Source of the DNA: Lachnospiraceae bacterium
GTDB lineage: Bacteria > Bacillota > Clostridia > Lachnospirales > Lachnospiraceae
NCBI GenBank assembly: GCA_017617545.1
Contig: JAFZVZ010000016.1
Location: forward strand, 27,543-91,542
Reading direction: 5' to 3'
DNA length: 64,000 bases
Below are positions 38,939 through 48,339 of the stretch, in pieces. Every line of letters starts with the position of its first letter. The first letter of the stretch is position 1. Under the pieces are notes generated by a model. The model did not search any database. It was not told the origin of the DNA and was given only the letters and a program-made list of their open reading frames with translations. Position numbers and translations under genes: made by a program.

Positions 38939-39226
38939 TCAATCCACAACAAGCGCGATGATATCGCTCTGCTTCACGACGATGTATTCGTCCTCACCGA
39001 GTTTCACGTTCGTTCCGGCGTACTTCGAATAAATGACCTGGTCACCTTCCTTAACCTGCATGGTCACTTCCTTGCCGTCAACAATTCCGCCCGGGCCTAC
39101 CGCGACAACGATCGCCTCCTGCGGCTTCTCCTGCGATGCCGTCGTCAGGATGATCCCGGATTTCGTGGTCTCCTCAGCGGCCTTCTGCTTCAAAACAACC
39201 CGATCACTCAACGGTACAAGTTTCAT
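38939..39226 (-). CDS. groS: Co-chaperonin GroES (Hsp10)
   Basis: A 95-aa lid protein. MKLVPLSDRVVLKQKAAEE, the mobile loop around TKSGIILTTAS and the closing VKQSDIIALV are conserved. First gene of the groESL operon, with a sigma-A promoter and CIRCE about 110-150 bp upstream. Confidence 0.99.
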   Translation of the reverse strand: MKLVPLSDRVVLKQKAAEETTKSGIILTTASQEKPQEAIVVAVGPGGIVDGKEVTMQVKEGDQVIYSKYAGTNVKLGEDEYIVVKQSDIIALVVD

Positions 39227-39336
39227 GTAAAAGCCCTCTTTCTTTCATAAAAATAGTCATGGTTCGCCGCGCCCGATCCCCGGCCCGCGTATCCCGGCCG
39301 GTCCCGTCTGAGCGCGACACCTCTGACGACCTTATC

Positions 39337-39365
39337 GTTATAGCACAACTTGTTAGCACTGTCAA
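39337..39365 (-). promoter_or_regulatory. Promoter of groESL
   Basis: Minus strand TTGACA - 17 bp - TATAAC; the -35 lies inside the CIRCE spacer and right arm. Confidence 0.85.
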
Positions 39366-39379
39366 GTCTCGAGTGCTAA
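39353..39379. promoter_or_regulatory. CIRCE element (HrcA operator)
   Basis: TTAGCACTG-N9-GAGTGCTAA, one mismatch (G for C) to the TTAGCACTC-N9-GAGTGCTAA consensus. It overlaps the groESL -35, so HrcA binding blocks transcription until heat shock. Confidence 0.95.
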
Positions 39380-39468
39380 TTTCTTGTTTCGGTCACAATT
39401 TTCTGCGGAAAAGGCCCGGACGCATGTTCTGCTGTTCCGGGCCGTGTTCTTGCACTGAAATCCTTTCG

Positions 39469-41958
39469 TCACTCCGTCTCCCACGATCCGTAGCCGAGAG
39501 GATAGCTCCAGCTGTCACCGGTTCCGCGCTCGGTGATCTCCACCCACACGATCCGCCGCGCGCACGCAGGCGTGATGACCGTGCCGTCCAGCGCCTTCTC
39601 GGCCTCCCGGAGATCGCGCACGATCCGCAGACGGATGATCAGGTGCTCCGTCTCATAGGTCTTCCACTCCTCGATCGGGCAGTACGACTTCACCGTGCCG
39701 TTGCGCCCGCTGACCCGCAGGATCTTCGTACTCATCGAATCAACGCAGCTGTCACCGGCGTACAGGAGCCCTCCCTTGAACTGAACCGGCGAGATCTCCT
39801 CACCGCTCTCACGCTCAACCAGCACAAAATCCTCCGCATTGAAACTCACGTCGCTTCCGACCGACACCTTGATCGCGGCTTCCGTCTTGCCGCCCTCAAT
39901 GCATCGGAAAATGTATTTCTTCTCCGCCGAGCCTTCCGCTCCGACGAGTATATCCGTCGTGTCTCCGCCGTACGAGTATACTCTCGCGGATGCACTCTCC
40001 AGAATGGTTCCGTTTCTCACGACACGCTCCGTCACCGCGGTGTTCACCTTCGTGTTCTCGCCCTCGAACCGGAACGCAAAATCAATCTCAATATCCGTGG
40101 GTTTGCTGCCCTGCAGAACACCCGCGAGGAGATCTGCCGTGTCGTCGGTCTTCTTCCCTGCGTCACCGGTCTCAGTATCGTCTTGCGCACCGCCCTGTCC
40201 CGCGGCATCACCGTTCTGATCATTGCCGCCCGGCAGTATTTCCTCCACCGTCGGGTCCGCCTTCAGGCGCACGACGAGCCGTCCGTCGTTGGTGGTCAGG
40301 AACTGGGCAATCTCGGTTCCGTCCGGAAGCTGCACGCGATAGAACAGTTTGTATATGGTGAGAGGCGTTACATAGTCGTCGATCTCCACGTAGCGGGACA
40401 CCGTAAGCGCGGGCGCGCTTCCTGCCTCCGCCGGACACTCCGCCAGAAGCCAGCGCATCGAGCTGAATTCCGCGTAGACGCGGCACACCTGACCGTCGCA
40501 GCGGCGGTACAGCCGGAAATCGGAGGTGTCCGTCACGGCAATCCGCACGTCACCGTTGTAGGTGACCGAGCCATCCTGTTTCTTCGTGTTTCCGAGCTCA
40601 ATGGTGCCGACCTTCACCTCAACCTTGCGGGCAGTCTGTCCGTCCGCAGACTCCGAGGACAGATCCGTCGCCTCAACCGGGCTGCAGATCAGGTTCCACC
40701 CGTCGGAGCCCTCGGGTTGCAGCGAGACACGGGTCGCGATATCGGCCGCGGAAACCGACTCAAGGCCGTCGCCGCGCCACTCGCTGTAGGCAATGGGCAC
40801 CTCAGCGGTCGTGTTGCTGAGCTCGTCGTAGAACCGCAGGCACAGATACTGGCGGTTCTTCGGGCGCGTAAGCTGCGCGTCATCCGCGCGGTCTCCCTCG
40901 TACACTTCGTCCATTCTCAGAAGCTCCGAGGTAAACCCGCCGACGCTTCCGTTCTTGAGCAGCTGCGTCGTCATCTCCGGGTCGACGCTGCCGTTGTATG
41001 TATAGGAAAAACTGTGTTCCACCGACATCCAGGTGAACAGATCGTTCGCTTCGTCGCGGCGGACCCTTCCGTCCTCGTCGACGACGAACGGCATGTCACC
41101 GGCAAATTCCGCATTTTCCACGACCACATCGCCGAGCGTGTCCGCGAGCGTCTGCAGAACCGCAACCTGCTTTCCGTCCTGCTTGCACACCGCGCGGAAG
41201 CGGTATCCCTCCTCGCCGAGGCCCGTGCGCTCCCACGTCAGCTGTCTCGTCGAGCCGTCGCGCGCGATGTCGACGTTGATCGTGTATGTTCCCGAGGGCA
41301 GGTCACGCTCGCCCGTGTTCACGTTGCGCGATACGGATGCCACGCGGTCACTCGCGTCCCAGCGGTCGTTCAGAAGGCGGTACATGTACAGCTCCGAAAG
41401 CTGCTCGGTCGTGCCCTCCGTGACCTTGCGGTCGAGGTATATGCTGAGCTGCAGCGTGCCCTCATCATCGATGTTGAGAAGCACGTAGCCGGTGTCGTCA
41501 TCCTTCTTCGGAAGCTCCAGACCGACGCTCACGCCGTCCCCGGAGACCGTGTCATCCCCGACGCCGTTGTAGCGGACCTTCACCCGCTGCGACGCGTCCG
41601 TCCAGGAATCGAGAAGCATCGCGCCGTTCGGCGACTCGAGGTACAGCTTCTGTGTGCCCTTGTCGTCCTCCTTCCACACGCGAAGCCAGGTCTCGTTGCC
41701 GAGGAACAAATTCATGTCCCCGGTGTACTCGCCGTCCACATCCCGCGCAAGCTCCAGCCGCGCGATCGCCTCGCCGTCCGGGCCGCGCCGGAATTCCGCG
41801 CCGTCCTCACCCTTCACTATGGTAAATGTGATGTCCACCGGTTCCTTCTCGGGATCCCAGCAGCCGGTCAGGCACGCGATCATGCATGCCAGCAGTAAGA
41901 CCGCAAGAATACCGCGGAGCGGACGGTGTCTCATCGATTGTCTGTCAGTTCTATCCAT
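39469..41958 (-). CDS. Large lipoprotein of unknown function
   Basis: An 829-aa lipoprotein with signal peptide and lipobox ACLTGC (Cys near 32). The mature part is almost all beta-strand, with repeated patterns such as GEYTGDMNLFLGNETWLRVW and an acidic Gly/Asp/Gln-rich linker near 595-625 (GGNDQNGDAAGQGG). I do not recognise a domain. The pattern suggests several beta-sandwich units and an envelope location. The ATG at 41958 has GAGG eight bases upstream; a TTG one codon earlier is possible. It has its own promoter (42023-42051), divergent from the YegP-like gene. Confidence 0.75.
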   Translation of the reverse strand: MDRTDRQSMRHRPLRGILAVLLLACMIACLTGCWDPEKEPVDITFTIVKGEDGAEFRRGPDGEAIARLELARDVDGEYTGDMNLFLGNETWLRVWKEDDKGTQKLYLESPNGAMLLDSWTDASQRVKVRYNGVGDDTVSGDGVSVGLELPKKDDDTGYVLLNIDDEGTLQLSIYLDRKVTEGTTEQLSELYMYRLLNDRWDASDRVASVSRNVNTGERDLPSGTYTINVDIARDGSTRQLTWERTGLGEEGYRFRAVCKQDGKQVAVLQTLADTLGDVVVENAEFAGDMPFVVDEDGRVRRDEANDLFTWMSVEHSFSYTYNGSVDPEMTTQLLKNGSVGGFTSELLRMDEVYEGDRADDAQLTRPKNRQYLCLRFYDELSNTTAEVPIAYSEWRGDGLESVSAADIATRVSLQPEGSDGWNLICSPVEATDLSSESADGQTARKVEVKVGTIELGNTKKQDGSVTYNGDVRIAVTDTSDFRLYRRCDGQVCRVYAEFSSMRWLLAECPAEAGSAPALTVSRYVEIDDYVTPLTIYKLFYRVQLPDGTEIAQFLTTNDGRLVVRLKADPTVEEILPGGNDQNGDAAGQGGAQDDTETGDAGKKTDDTADLLAGVLQGSKPTDIEIDFAFRFEGENTKVNTAVTERVVRNGTILESASARVYSYGGDTTDILVGAEGSAEKKYIFRCIEGGKTEAAIKVSVGSDVSFNAEDFVLVERESGEEISPVQFKGGLLYAGDSCVDSMSTKILRVSGRNGTVKSYCPIEEWKTYETEHLIIRLRIVRDLREAEKALDGTVITPACARRIVWVEITERGTGDSWSYPLGYGSWETE

Positions 41959-42022
41959 CAAATTATCCTCGGATCAAAAATCACTTTCATAAGGAAACGC
42001 CGAACGAATCAGCATCCTCCTA

Positions 42023-42051
42023 AGTATACAGTCTTCTCCCGCATTTTTCAA
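42023..42051 (-). promoter_or_regulatory. Promoter of the 829-aa lipoprotein
   Basis: Minus strand TTGAAA - 17 bp - TATACT, followed closely by TTAGGAGG. Confidence 0.75.
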
Positions 42052-42090
42052 CGGGGTTCACGGAACCTTCACGCACTGCCGCGAAAGGTT

Positions 42091-42125
42091 CTTAGGGACC
42101 GCCGATCGGATCGGCGATTCCTAAG
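42091..42125. promoter_or_regulatory. Nested palindrome between divergent promoters
   Basis: CTTAGG...CCTAAG (42091-42096 with 42120-42125) encloses the perfect GCCGATC-G-GATCGGC (42101-42115). It lies eight bases upstream of the YegP-like -35 and about 40 bp from the other -35, so it could serve both. Confidence 0.6.
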
Positions 42126-42132
42126 ATTTCAC

Positions 42133-42161
42133 TTGAAAACAAAGCTCTGCAATGCTACAAT
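42133..42161 (+). promoter_or_regulatory. Promoter of the YegP-like gene
   Basis: TTGAAA - 17 bp - TACAAT; leader of about 60 bases. Confidence 0.8.
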
Positions 42162-42226
42162 ACTCCTATGAATATTCATACGAAAGAGGCGACGGCTTCT
42201 TTCGACAACAAAGGAGGTATTTTCCC

Positions 42227-42598
42227 ATGGGCAAATTTGTTATTAAGACTACAAAGAGTGGCTTCCGGTTCAATCTTAAGGCTTCGAACGGTGAGATCAT
42301 CGCAACGAGCGAGATCTACTCCGCGCTTGACACCTGCAAGAACGGTATCGCCAGCGTACAGAAGAACGCTCCGATCGCTCCGATCGAGGACCAGACCGTT
42401 GAGGGTTTCCAGTCTGAGAAGAACCCGAAGTTTGAGGTTTACGCAGACAAGGCCGGTGAGTTCCGCTTCCGCCTGAAGGCTGCCAATGGCCAGATCATCG
42501 CTGTCAGCGAGGGTTACACCAAGAAGGCAAGCTGCCTGAACGGTATCGCAAGCGTTCAGAAGAACGTTGTTGACGCCAAGATTGAGACCGAGGAGTAA
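42227..42598 (+). CDS. YegP-family (DUF1508) double-repeat protein
   Basis: A 123-aa protein made of two DUF1508 repeats: residues 1-47 (GKFVIKTTKSGFRFNLKASN, then CKNGIASVQKNA) and 65-115 (PKFEVYADKAGEFRFRLKAAN, then CLNGIASVQKNV). The fold is a small beta-beta-beta-alpha unit of uncertain function, sometimes stress-linked. AAGGAGG upstream fixes the start. Codon use is strongly biased to the preferred set (AAG, GGT, ATC), so it is likely highly expressed. Own promoter, nested palindrome and terminator make it a single-gene unit. Confidence 0.92.
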   Translation: MGKFVIKTTKSGFRFNLKASNGEIIATSEIYSALDTCKNGIASVQKNAPIAPIEDQTVEGFQSEKNPKFEVYADKAGEFRFRLKAANGQIIAVSEGYTKKASCLNGIASVQKNVVDAKIETEE

Positions 42599-42653
42599 TC
42601 CACACGATCCGGATCGCCGGGTTTCCCGGAGATTTCATCAGCTTTAAAACATC

Positions 42654-42690
42654 ACCGGCAAGTGTCAGAAGACGCTTGCCGGTTTTCTTA
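42654..42690 (+). terminator. Terminator of the YegP-like gene
   Basis: CCGGCAAG...CTTGCCGG followed by TTTTCTT, with a CGGAAAATG motif four bases further on. Confidence 0.9.
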
Positions 42691-42712
42691 TGCGGAAAAT
42701 GATCCCGCTGCC

Positions 42713-45457
42713 TTATTTCTGTTCTTTTCTGTGCTTCTTATCCCGAAGTCTCGGCACGACCACCATCAGTCCCATTCCCAGCACGCCCAGGATGCTGACG
42801 ACAATGCCCGCGCTGCGGCCGGGCGCATGGTAGATCATCTCAAACGACTGCTCGCCGGCGCTGATCTCGCAGCCGACAAAACCGTCGTCCACCTTGAAGG
42901 TCGGAACCTCACTGCCGTTGATGCGGACCGTCCAGTTCTCGTCGTACGGCACACTCAGCACGAGGACTCCCGCCTCGGTGGGTGTTATCGTCCCCGTGAT
43001 GCGGTTGTTGCGGGGATTATTAAGCTCCGTCGCCATCGTCATGGTATCCCTCGCGAGGATCACTGCGTCGATCGGCACGCGGCGGATGCAAGGCGGCGTG
43101 ATCACGACGTCCTCGCCGGTAAATTCAAATGTCAGCTCGCTGCACGGCTCCGAGGAGGAAACCACGAACTTGAGCTCGAAATTGTCGTTCGGACGTGAAT
43201 TGTCCTTGCCGGAGAGCACGTTGGTGATCCCGTTCACGGTGACGGTCGTGCGGTGCTGCTGACGCTCCGCAAGCCGCATGGTTACAATATAGATCGACTT
43301 GTCCAGCGAATCCGGGATCGGCACGACATACTTCTTCGTTTCACCATCCGAAGCGACGCGGATATTTCCGTTCGCGTCCTTCGCAAGCCCGAAGTCCGCC
43401 GTGATGCCCGTGTCCTCGATCGGCGACGTGTAAACGTCGGGGCCGTCCTCCTCCGTGACCGCGTACGACAGAAGCGCGATCTCGCGGTCGGCGGGCTCGA
43501 GCGCCTTGAACTCCCGCAGGCTCATTTTCTGCTTCGCGGCATATACGAGCGTGTACGCGTACGGGTTCTCATACATGCGGACCGCGCGGTTTCCGCCGCT
43601 TGCGGAGGTGTTCGCAGACATATTGTCGTTCCCGCTCGCCATGTCCACCGGGGCATAGCCGGCCGGCGCAATGGTCTCCGACGCGACGTAGCGCACGCCG
43701 AGGATCGTCTGCAGGAAAATGTCGTTCTGCGGCGTGTACGAGATGTCGTTCACAGTCGGGTTGGCCGCGCGCAGATCGCAGTAAAGAAGCTTCAGGTACG
43801 TAGTGTTGCTCAGGGATGAGTAAAAACCGGTCGAGAGATAGCGAGTGCCGCGCAGACGGTTGACGCCGTACTTGATCTCGACAAAATCCGCGCTCCGGAA
43901 CACGCCGTCATCCGCGGCGAGCACCGCGTCGATCACGCGGTCACGGTTTCCGTCGTACAGCTTCATCGCGTACTCGCGGGTGAGCGGCTTTTCCTTCGCC
44001 TTGGAATACACGCCGGAGACGATCAGCGCGAGCAGAAGCACCGGCACCATCAGCGGAAGAAGGTTGCGTTTTCTCACGGCGACGCGCAGAAGGATGATCG
44101 ATCCCGCCGCATCCACGACGAAGAGCGCGATCAGCAGGTAGTCGCCCCTGAGCAAGTATCCGAGGGCTCCGAGCACGGTTGCCCCGGTCGCGATCGCCGT
44201 AAACCGGCGGAGCGAAAGATCGCCGTCAAAGAGCCGCTTGAACATGCGCGCGACAAGCAGCGCCGCAAGCGGAACAAAAGGGATCAGAATTTTCTCACGG
44301 GTGTACAGAAAGCCGTTGAGCACGAACCGCACCCACGGGATCCACGCGCATCCGAGCACGCCGATGGCGAGCATGGCCTCCGCCGTCCACCGGTGCGCCC
44401 GCTTCTCGGACGGTTTCACTGTCTCGGGCAGATCAACGGTTTTGTCTGCCGAATCTGAATCTTCACCTGCCGAACCTGCGATTTCACCTGCCTGCGCCGC
44501 GGCATGCTTCTTTCGGCGCGGCACGGCCGTCACGCAGAGCGCGAGATACGCGATCGCCGTCATACCCATGGAGTATCCGCTGTAGCACACCGCCGCCGCA
44601 AAATCGTAATCTCCGATCAGCAGCTGCCGAAGCCCCGGCGCCGCCTTCGTTCCGGGCTCACGCCCCGTGAAGATCGCAACCAGGGAAGGCACGGTCAGGA
44701 TCGACGCCACCGCAGCGCCCGTGATGATGCACAGGGCAAATCTCCAGCCCCAGTGCCAGAACGTGCGGAACGTCAGATCTTCCGTACAAACAACATAGCG
44801 ATAAATCCCGTACAGCGTGACAACGAACACGCCCGGGATCGCGTAGTAATAGCTGGTGAAGAACAGAAGGGCAATGCTCACCGTGAGCATGCCGCGCCGG
44901 CGCCGCGCGAAGAAGCGGTCGGTGCCGATCAGCGCGAGCAGAAGAAACGGCATGTAGTCCACAAACATGACCTGTCGGTGCGAGTGGAACAGAAACGGTG
45001 TCGCGAAGGACACAAGTCCCGTCGCCGCATAGAGCGCTGCGTCGGAAAATGCCGCCTTGCCGAACGCGACCTGTATATGGCGAAGCCACAGAAAGCAGAG
45101 CCACACCGTGCCGATCAGCATCGCGACGGACGCGAACTGCAGGTATGTGACCATGGAGACTCCCGGCATGAGATAGCTCGGAAGATAGACCGGATTCAAA
45201 AATCCGTAGTAACCGAAATAGTATGCATTTTGCCCGCCGCCGAGCTGCAGCGCAAGCTCCGGCAGAAACTCGCCCGTCTCATACAGCGTCTGGCGATAGT
45301 ACTCCGGCAACACGCTGTGCTGACTCACCCAGTCGATGATGGATCCGTACAGCCGCGTTGTGCCGGTCATTGTGAAAACGGCGAACAGCAGCACTGCCGT
45401 GAACCCGAACAGCACCGCAAAATCCCGTTTCCGCATGGAACGAAACGTCTCCCGCAT
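42713..45457 (-). CDS. YfhO-family multispanning membrane protein
   Basis: A 914-aa protein with about a dozen hydrophobic segments between residues 15 and 500 in two groups, separated by a charged loop (about 315-355), then a soluble region (about 510-890) and a final helix near 885-905. N-terminal YYFGYYGFLNPVYLPSYLMPG and the body match YfhO/GT-C-like proteins, which in Bacillus help glycosylate lipoteichoic acid. The ATG at 45457 has GGGGGA eight bases upstream. It is divergent from the second PIG-L gene. Substrate unknown. Confidence 0.82.
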   Translation of the reverse strand: MRETFRSMRKRDFAVLFGFTAVLLFAVFTMTGTTRLYGSIIDWVSQHSVLPEYYRQTLYETGEFLPELALQLGGGQNAYYFGYYGFLNPVYLPSYLMPGVSMVTYLQFASVAMLIGTVWLCFLWLRHIQVAFGKAAFSDAALYAATGLVSFATPFLFHSHRQVMFVDYMPFLLLALIGTDRFFARRRRGMLTVSIALLFFTSYYYAIPGVFVVTLYGIYRYVVCTEDLTFRTFWHWGWRFALCIITGAAVASILTVPSLVAIFTGREPGTKAAPGLRQLLIGDYDFAAAVCYSGYSMGMTAIAYLALCVTAVPRRKKHAAAQAGEIAGSAGEDSDSADKTVDLPETVKPSEKRAHRWTAEAMLAIGVLGCAWIPWVRFVLNGFLYTREKILIPFVPLAALLVARMFKRLFDGDLSLRRFTAIATGATVLGALGYLLRGDYLLIALFVVDAAGSIILLRVAVRKRNLLPLMVPVLLLALIVSGVYSKAKEKPLTREYAMKLYDGNRDRVIDAVLAADDGVFRSADFVEIKYGVNRLRGTRYLSTGFYSSLSNTTYLKLLYCDLRAANPTVNDISYTPQNDIFLQTILGVRYVASETIAPAGYAPVDMASGNDNMSANTSASGGNRAVRMYENPYAYTLVYAAKQKMSLREFKALEPADREIALLSYAVTEEDGPDVYTSPIEDTGITADFGLAKDANGNIRVASDGETKKYVVPIPDSLDKSIYIVTMRLAERQQHRTTVTVNGITNVLSGKDNSRPNDNFELKFVVSSSEPCSELTFEFTGEDVVITPPCIRRVPIDAVILARDTMTMATELNNPRNNRITGTITPTEAGVLVLSVPYDENWTVRINGSEVPTFKVDDGFVGCEISAGEQSFEMIYHAPGRSAGIVVSILGVLGMGLMVVVPRLRDKKHRKEQK

Positions 45458-45524
45458 GGTAATTTCCCCCATAAATAAAGCCCGCGTTGCCGCCCCCATG
45501 TAGGCGCCGCGGAAAGTCGCTATA

Positions 45525-45553
45525 ACTATACCGTAAAAACCTCGTTCCGACAA
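45525..45553 (-). promoter_or_regulatory. Promoter of the YfhO-family gene
   Basis: Minus strand TTGTCG - 17 bp - TATAGT. Confidence 0.65.
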
Positions 45554-45651
45554 GAGACAAGCGTAAAATTCTTATTTCATTTGACGGAAAATATGGTATA
45601 CTGTTTTCTCGTAGGCTCGTAAGCACAGACTTACGACGAATGGGGGAACGT

Positions 45652-46365
45652 ATGAGTAAAAAAAGCAAATGGATCATCGCAGGGATTATTTTCCTGATTC
45701 TGGCGACCGTCTTCGGGCCGCTTCTGTATTGTAACCGCCGATACCTCTCGCTGCCGCCGGTGACGAAGGAACAGCTTGACGAGCTGAACCTGAACGGCGT
45801 CGACAATCTCATGATCGTCGCCCACCCGGACGACGAATACATCTGGGGCGGCGCGCACCTGCTCTCGGACAACTGGCTCGTCGTCGTGATCACCAACGGT
45901 GACAACAAAACGCGCAAGCCGGAGTTTGAGGCCATGATGGCCGCGACCGGTGACACCGGGCTGATCCTCAGCTACCCCGACAAGGTAGGAGGCAAGCGAA
46001 GCAACTGGGAGTACTGGTCTCCCGCGATCCGCGCGGATCTGGAAACCATCATCAACTACAAGGCATGGAAGCAGATCGTCACGCACAATAAGGACGGCGA
46101 GTACGGCCACCAGCACCACATTTTCACGCACAAGCTTGTCACGGAGGCGTACGACAACGGCCACCAAAGCGGCACCCCGCTGTTGTTCTTCGGGACCTAC
46201 TACCGCAACGTGGAGCTGCCGGACATTCTTGAACGTGTCAGTGACGAGATTCTGGCGAAGAAGGAATCGCTCGCGTCGATCTATGAATCGCAGACCAACA
46301 CCGTCAACAAATTCCGCCACATGTTCCCGTATGAGAATCTGATCGCGTACGACGGAACGAACTGA
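45652..46365 (+). CDS. Membrane-anchored PIG-L family deacetylase
   Basis: A 237-aa protein with an N-terminal anchor (about residues 9-27) and an outside PIG-L domain. The metal motif is canonical AHPDDE (near 57-62) and the second is GEYGHQHH (near 150). Unlike the protein at 9-10.6 kb, all catalytic positions are intact, so N-deacetylase activity on a sugar is likely. The ATG at 45652 lies after GGGGGAA. It is a single-gene unit. Its -10 (TATACT near 45597) has only a weak -35. Confidence 0.88.
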   Translation: MSKKSKWIIAGIIFLILATVFGPLLYCNRRYLSLPPVTKEQLDELNLNGVDNLMIVAHPDDEYIWGGAHLLSDNWLVVVITNGDNKTRKPEFEAMMAATGDTGLILSYPDKVGGKRSNWEYWSPAIRADLETIINYKAWKQIVTHNKDGEYGHQHHIFTHKLVTEAYDNGHQSGTPLLFFGTYYRNVELPDILERVSDEILAKKESLASIYESQTNTVNKFRHMFPYENLIAYDGTN

Positions 46366-46384
46366 TCACAAACCTCAACAACAC

Positions 46385-46417
46385 AAAAAGTGCCAGCCTT
46401 GCGCTGACACTTTTTTA
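46385..46417. terminator. Bidirectional terminator between PIG-L and lipase-like genes
   Basis: AAAAAGTGCCAGC-CTT-GCGCTGACACTTTTTT: symmetrical stem with A-run and T-run, serving two convergent genes. Confidence 0.9.
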
Positions 46418-46441
46418 TTGCTCTCCCACACCGGGAGTATA

Positions 46442-48301
46442 CTATTCTTCCTCGCCGCCGTCCCCGAATGTCCTGTCGATCGCCGCGCACACGGCGTCGA
46501 CCACGCTCTGCTCCTCGCACAGCCACAGGTGTCTCGACGGAACGCCTGTCACGTCCTGCGTCTCCGGGGCGATGCCCGTCACACAGTCGTCGCGGGTGAG
46601 GATGCCGTCGCCGTCGGTCGTGTTTCCGAAGGACAGCTTGCCGCCCGAGACGGAAACCGCTGTGGCGGTGTCGTACCCGGTACCACCGAGCCGGATCGTC
46701 GGGACCATATCGAACACGCTCTTGCCGTCGATGTAGAGCTTCTCATTTACCTTTCCCGCATCCTCCGCGAGCGAGCGGTTGAAGGAGCTGCAGGATTGTC
46801 CGCAGGCGGACAGGAAGGAGCTGTAACTGCTGCAGCTGCCGATCACTCCAGCCGTCTCCACGGCGTAGACGGACGGAAGCATCTCATACACGCTCGGCAG
46901 GGTGCATATGATCTTCCGGATCGCGCCGTTCTCCACGGATCCGAACGAACCGAGGCCGAGCACGTTGCCGAACCGGTCCTGCGCCCACGCCTGCGCGATG
47001 CCCGCCGTGCCGTTCACCGGAACTCCGACCATGCACAGCATCGCCGTGTGCTCCCGCAGCGTTTCGCTCGCGGCAAGCGCCTGTCCGCAGACCAGGCCGC
47101 CGAAGCTGTGTGTCACCAAAATGATATTGTCGTAATTTTTCTTCTCCAGATACCGCGCCAGCTCAGGCCCCGTCGTGCCGCTCGAGCGCCGCCAGTCGTA
47201 CGCGTAGAACTCCAGCGTGTAATCCTTTCCGTACGTCATGCTGAGCGTCCGGTACAACGTCTTGTACAGATCGAGCGCGCCGAAATAGTTGTTGTACGCG
47301 GTGATCCCGTCCTTCGACGACGGCGATCCCAGATCCATGAACTTCGAAAGCGCGGACAGGCTGACCCCGTTCGACAGCTCCGACAGAAGCGACTCGCTCC
47401 ATATCTTGTCGCCGTCACTGTTCTTCAGCTCCGAGCCCATGAAGCCCGGAACAATGATGATCGCGTTGTTGCTCACCCGGAGCGTCGCCGAAAGCTTCTG
47501 CCCCGTGTAGCGATGCCGCGCGGTGATGGTCGCCGTACCGTTGTCCTTCACGGTGATGACACCCTCGCCGGAGATGGACATCACCTCAGGCGCGTCCACG
47601 GAAAATGCAAAGTCCTCCGGCCGCGAGAACGGTCCCCAGGAAAATCCGAACAGGTCGCAGTACGACGTGGCGGACGATTTGGTGACGGCCTTCTCCACGG
47701 TCTTCTCCTCGACCTGAAGCTCGCGCACCTGCGCGTTCTCATCCGTCCCGTAGCAGGTGGTCTTCATAAGAAGCCACAGCGAGGTCTCACCGTCCGATAC
47801 CTGCTCCGCCTCCTCCGCCGGCTTGAGCGCCGCCTCGAGACCGTAGGTGACAAGCACATGTCCGTTGGCGACATTCACAAGCTGCACGCCGCCCTGCTTC
47901 GGCACGACGCGCCACTGTCCCTTGTCCGGCACGCTTCCCATAGTATCCCGCTCGACGATCAGCTGCTCCGCGTAGCCGTATGTCAGATACATATATAACG
48001 CGCAGTCCGGCCGGATCACGTACCGGTTCGGCCCGCAGGCCTCCAGGCGGAAGCGCGTGCAATCCTTCTTCTCGCTGAGTTTCCCGTCCGAGAGGCTCAA
48101 CAGTGAGCTCCCCTCGCGGAAGGTCAGGCTCACGCCGAGCCGCACACCGGTGATATAGTACGTCCCCTCGCCGTCGAAGAGGTAGTCGGAATCCGACTCC
48201 GCCGCCGCGTTGCCGACGGTCAGCAGAAGCGCCAGCAAAACACCCGCAAGTGCCGCCAGCGGTATATATAATATTCGTTTCACAAACAAGCTCCGGTTCA
48301 C
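46442..48301 (-). CDS. Secreted lipase/acyltransferase-like alpha/beta-hydrolase with Ig-like domain
   Basis: A 619-aa exported protein: signal peptide (cut near AAA 33-35), a beta-trefoil-like N-terminal region (about 40-180), a BIG2-type domain (about 215-280: APEVMSISGEGVITVKDNGTA) and an alpha/beta-hydrolase domain of LCAT/lipase type from NAIIIVPGFMGSEL. The nucleophile elbow is THSFGG; later GDGILTRDD and SRHLWL supply plausible Asp and His. It lies 38 bp downstream of the tyrosine-phosphatase-like gene and is probably co-transcribed with it. Substrate unknown. Confidence 0.83.
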   Translation of the reverse strand: MNRSLFVKRILYIPLAALAGVLLALLLTVGNAAAESDSDYLFDGEGTYYITGVRLGVSLTFREGSSLLSLSDGKLSEKKDCTRFRLEACGPNRYVIRPDCALYMYLTYGYAEQLIVERDTMGSVPDKGQWRVVPKQGGVQLVNVANGHVLVTYGLEAALKPAEEAEQVSDGETSLWLLMKTTCYGTDENAQVRELQVEEKTVEKAVTKSSATSYCDLFGFSWGPFSRPEDFAFSVDAPEVMSISGEGVITVKDNGTATITARHRYTGQKLSATLRVSNNAIIIVPGFMGSELKNSDGDKIWSESLLSELSNGVSLSALSKFMDLGSPSSKDGITAYNNYFGALDLYKTLYRTLSMTYGKDYTLEFYAYDWRRSSGTTGPELARYLEKKNYDNIILVTHSFGGLVCGQALAASETLREHTAMLCMVGVPVNGTAGIAQAWAQDRFGNVLGLGSFGSVENGAIRKIICTLPSVYEMLPSVYAVETAGVIGSCSSYSSFLSACGQSCSSFNRSLAEDAGKVNEKLYIDGKSVFDMVPTIRLGGTGYDTATAVSVSGGKLSFGNTTDGDGILTRDDCVTGIAPETQDVTGVPSRHLWLCEEQSVVDAVCAAIDRTFGDGGEEE

Positions 48302-48339
48302 AAACCTGCCCTCCTTTCGCGAGGATACTCAATCGGTCT

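Noticed and set aside
39259-41898. 879-codon plus-strand open frame opposite the large lipoprotein
   Set aside because: The minus-strand frame has a lipobox, SD and promoter; the plus frame has none of these.
45575-45602. Strong promoter for the second PIG-L gene using TTGACG at 45581
   Set aside because: The spacer to TATACT would be only 10 bp; only a weak TTTCAT at 16 bp remains, so I did not list it as a promoter.
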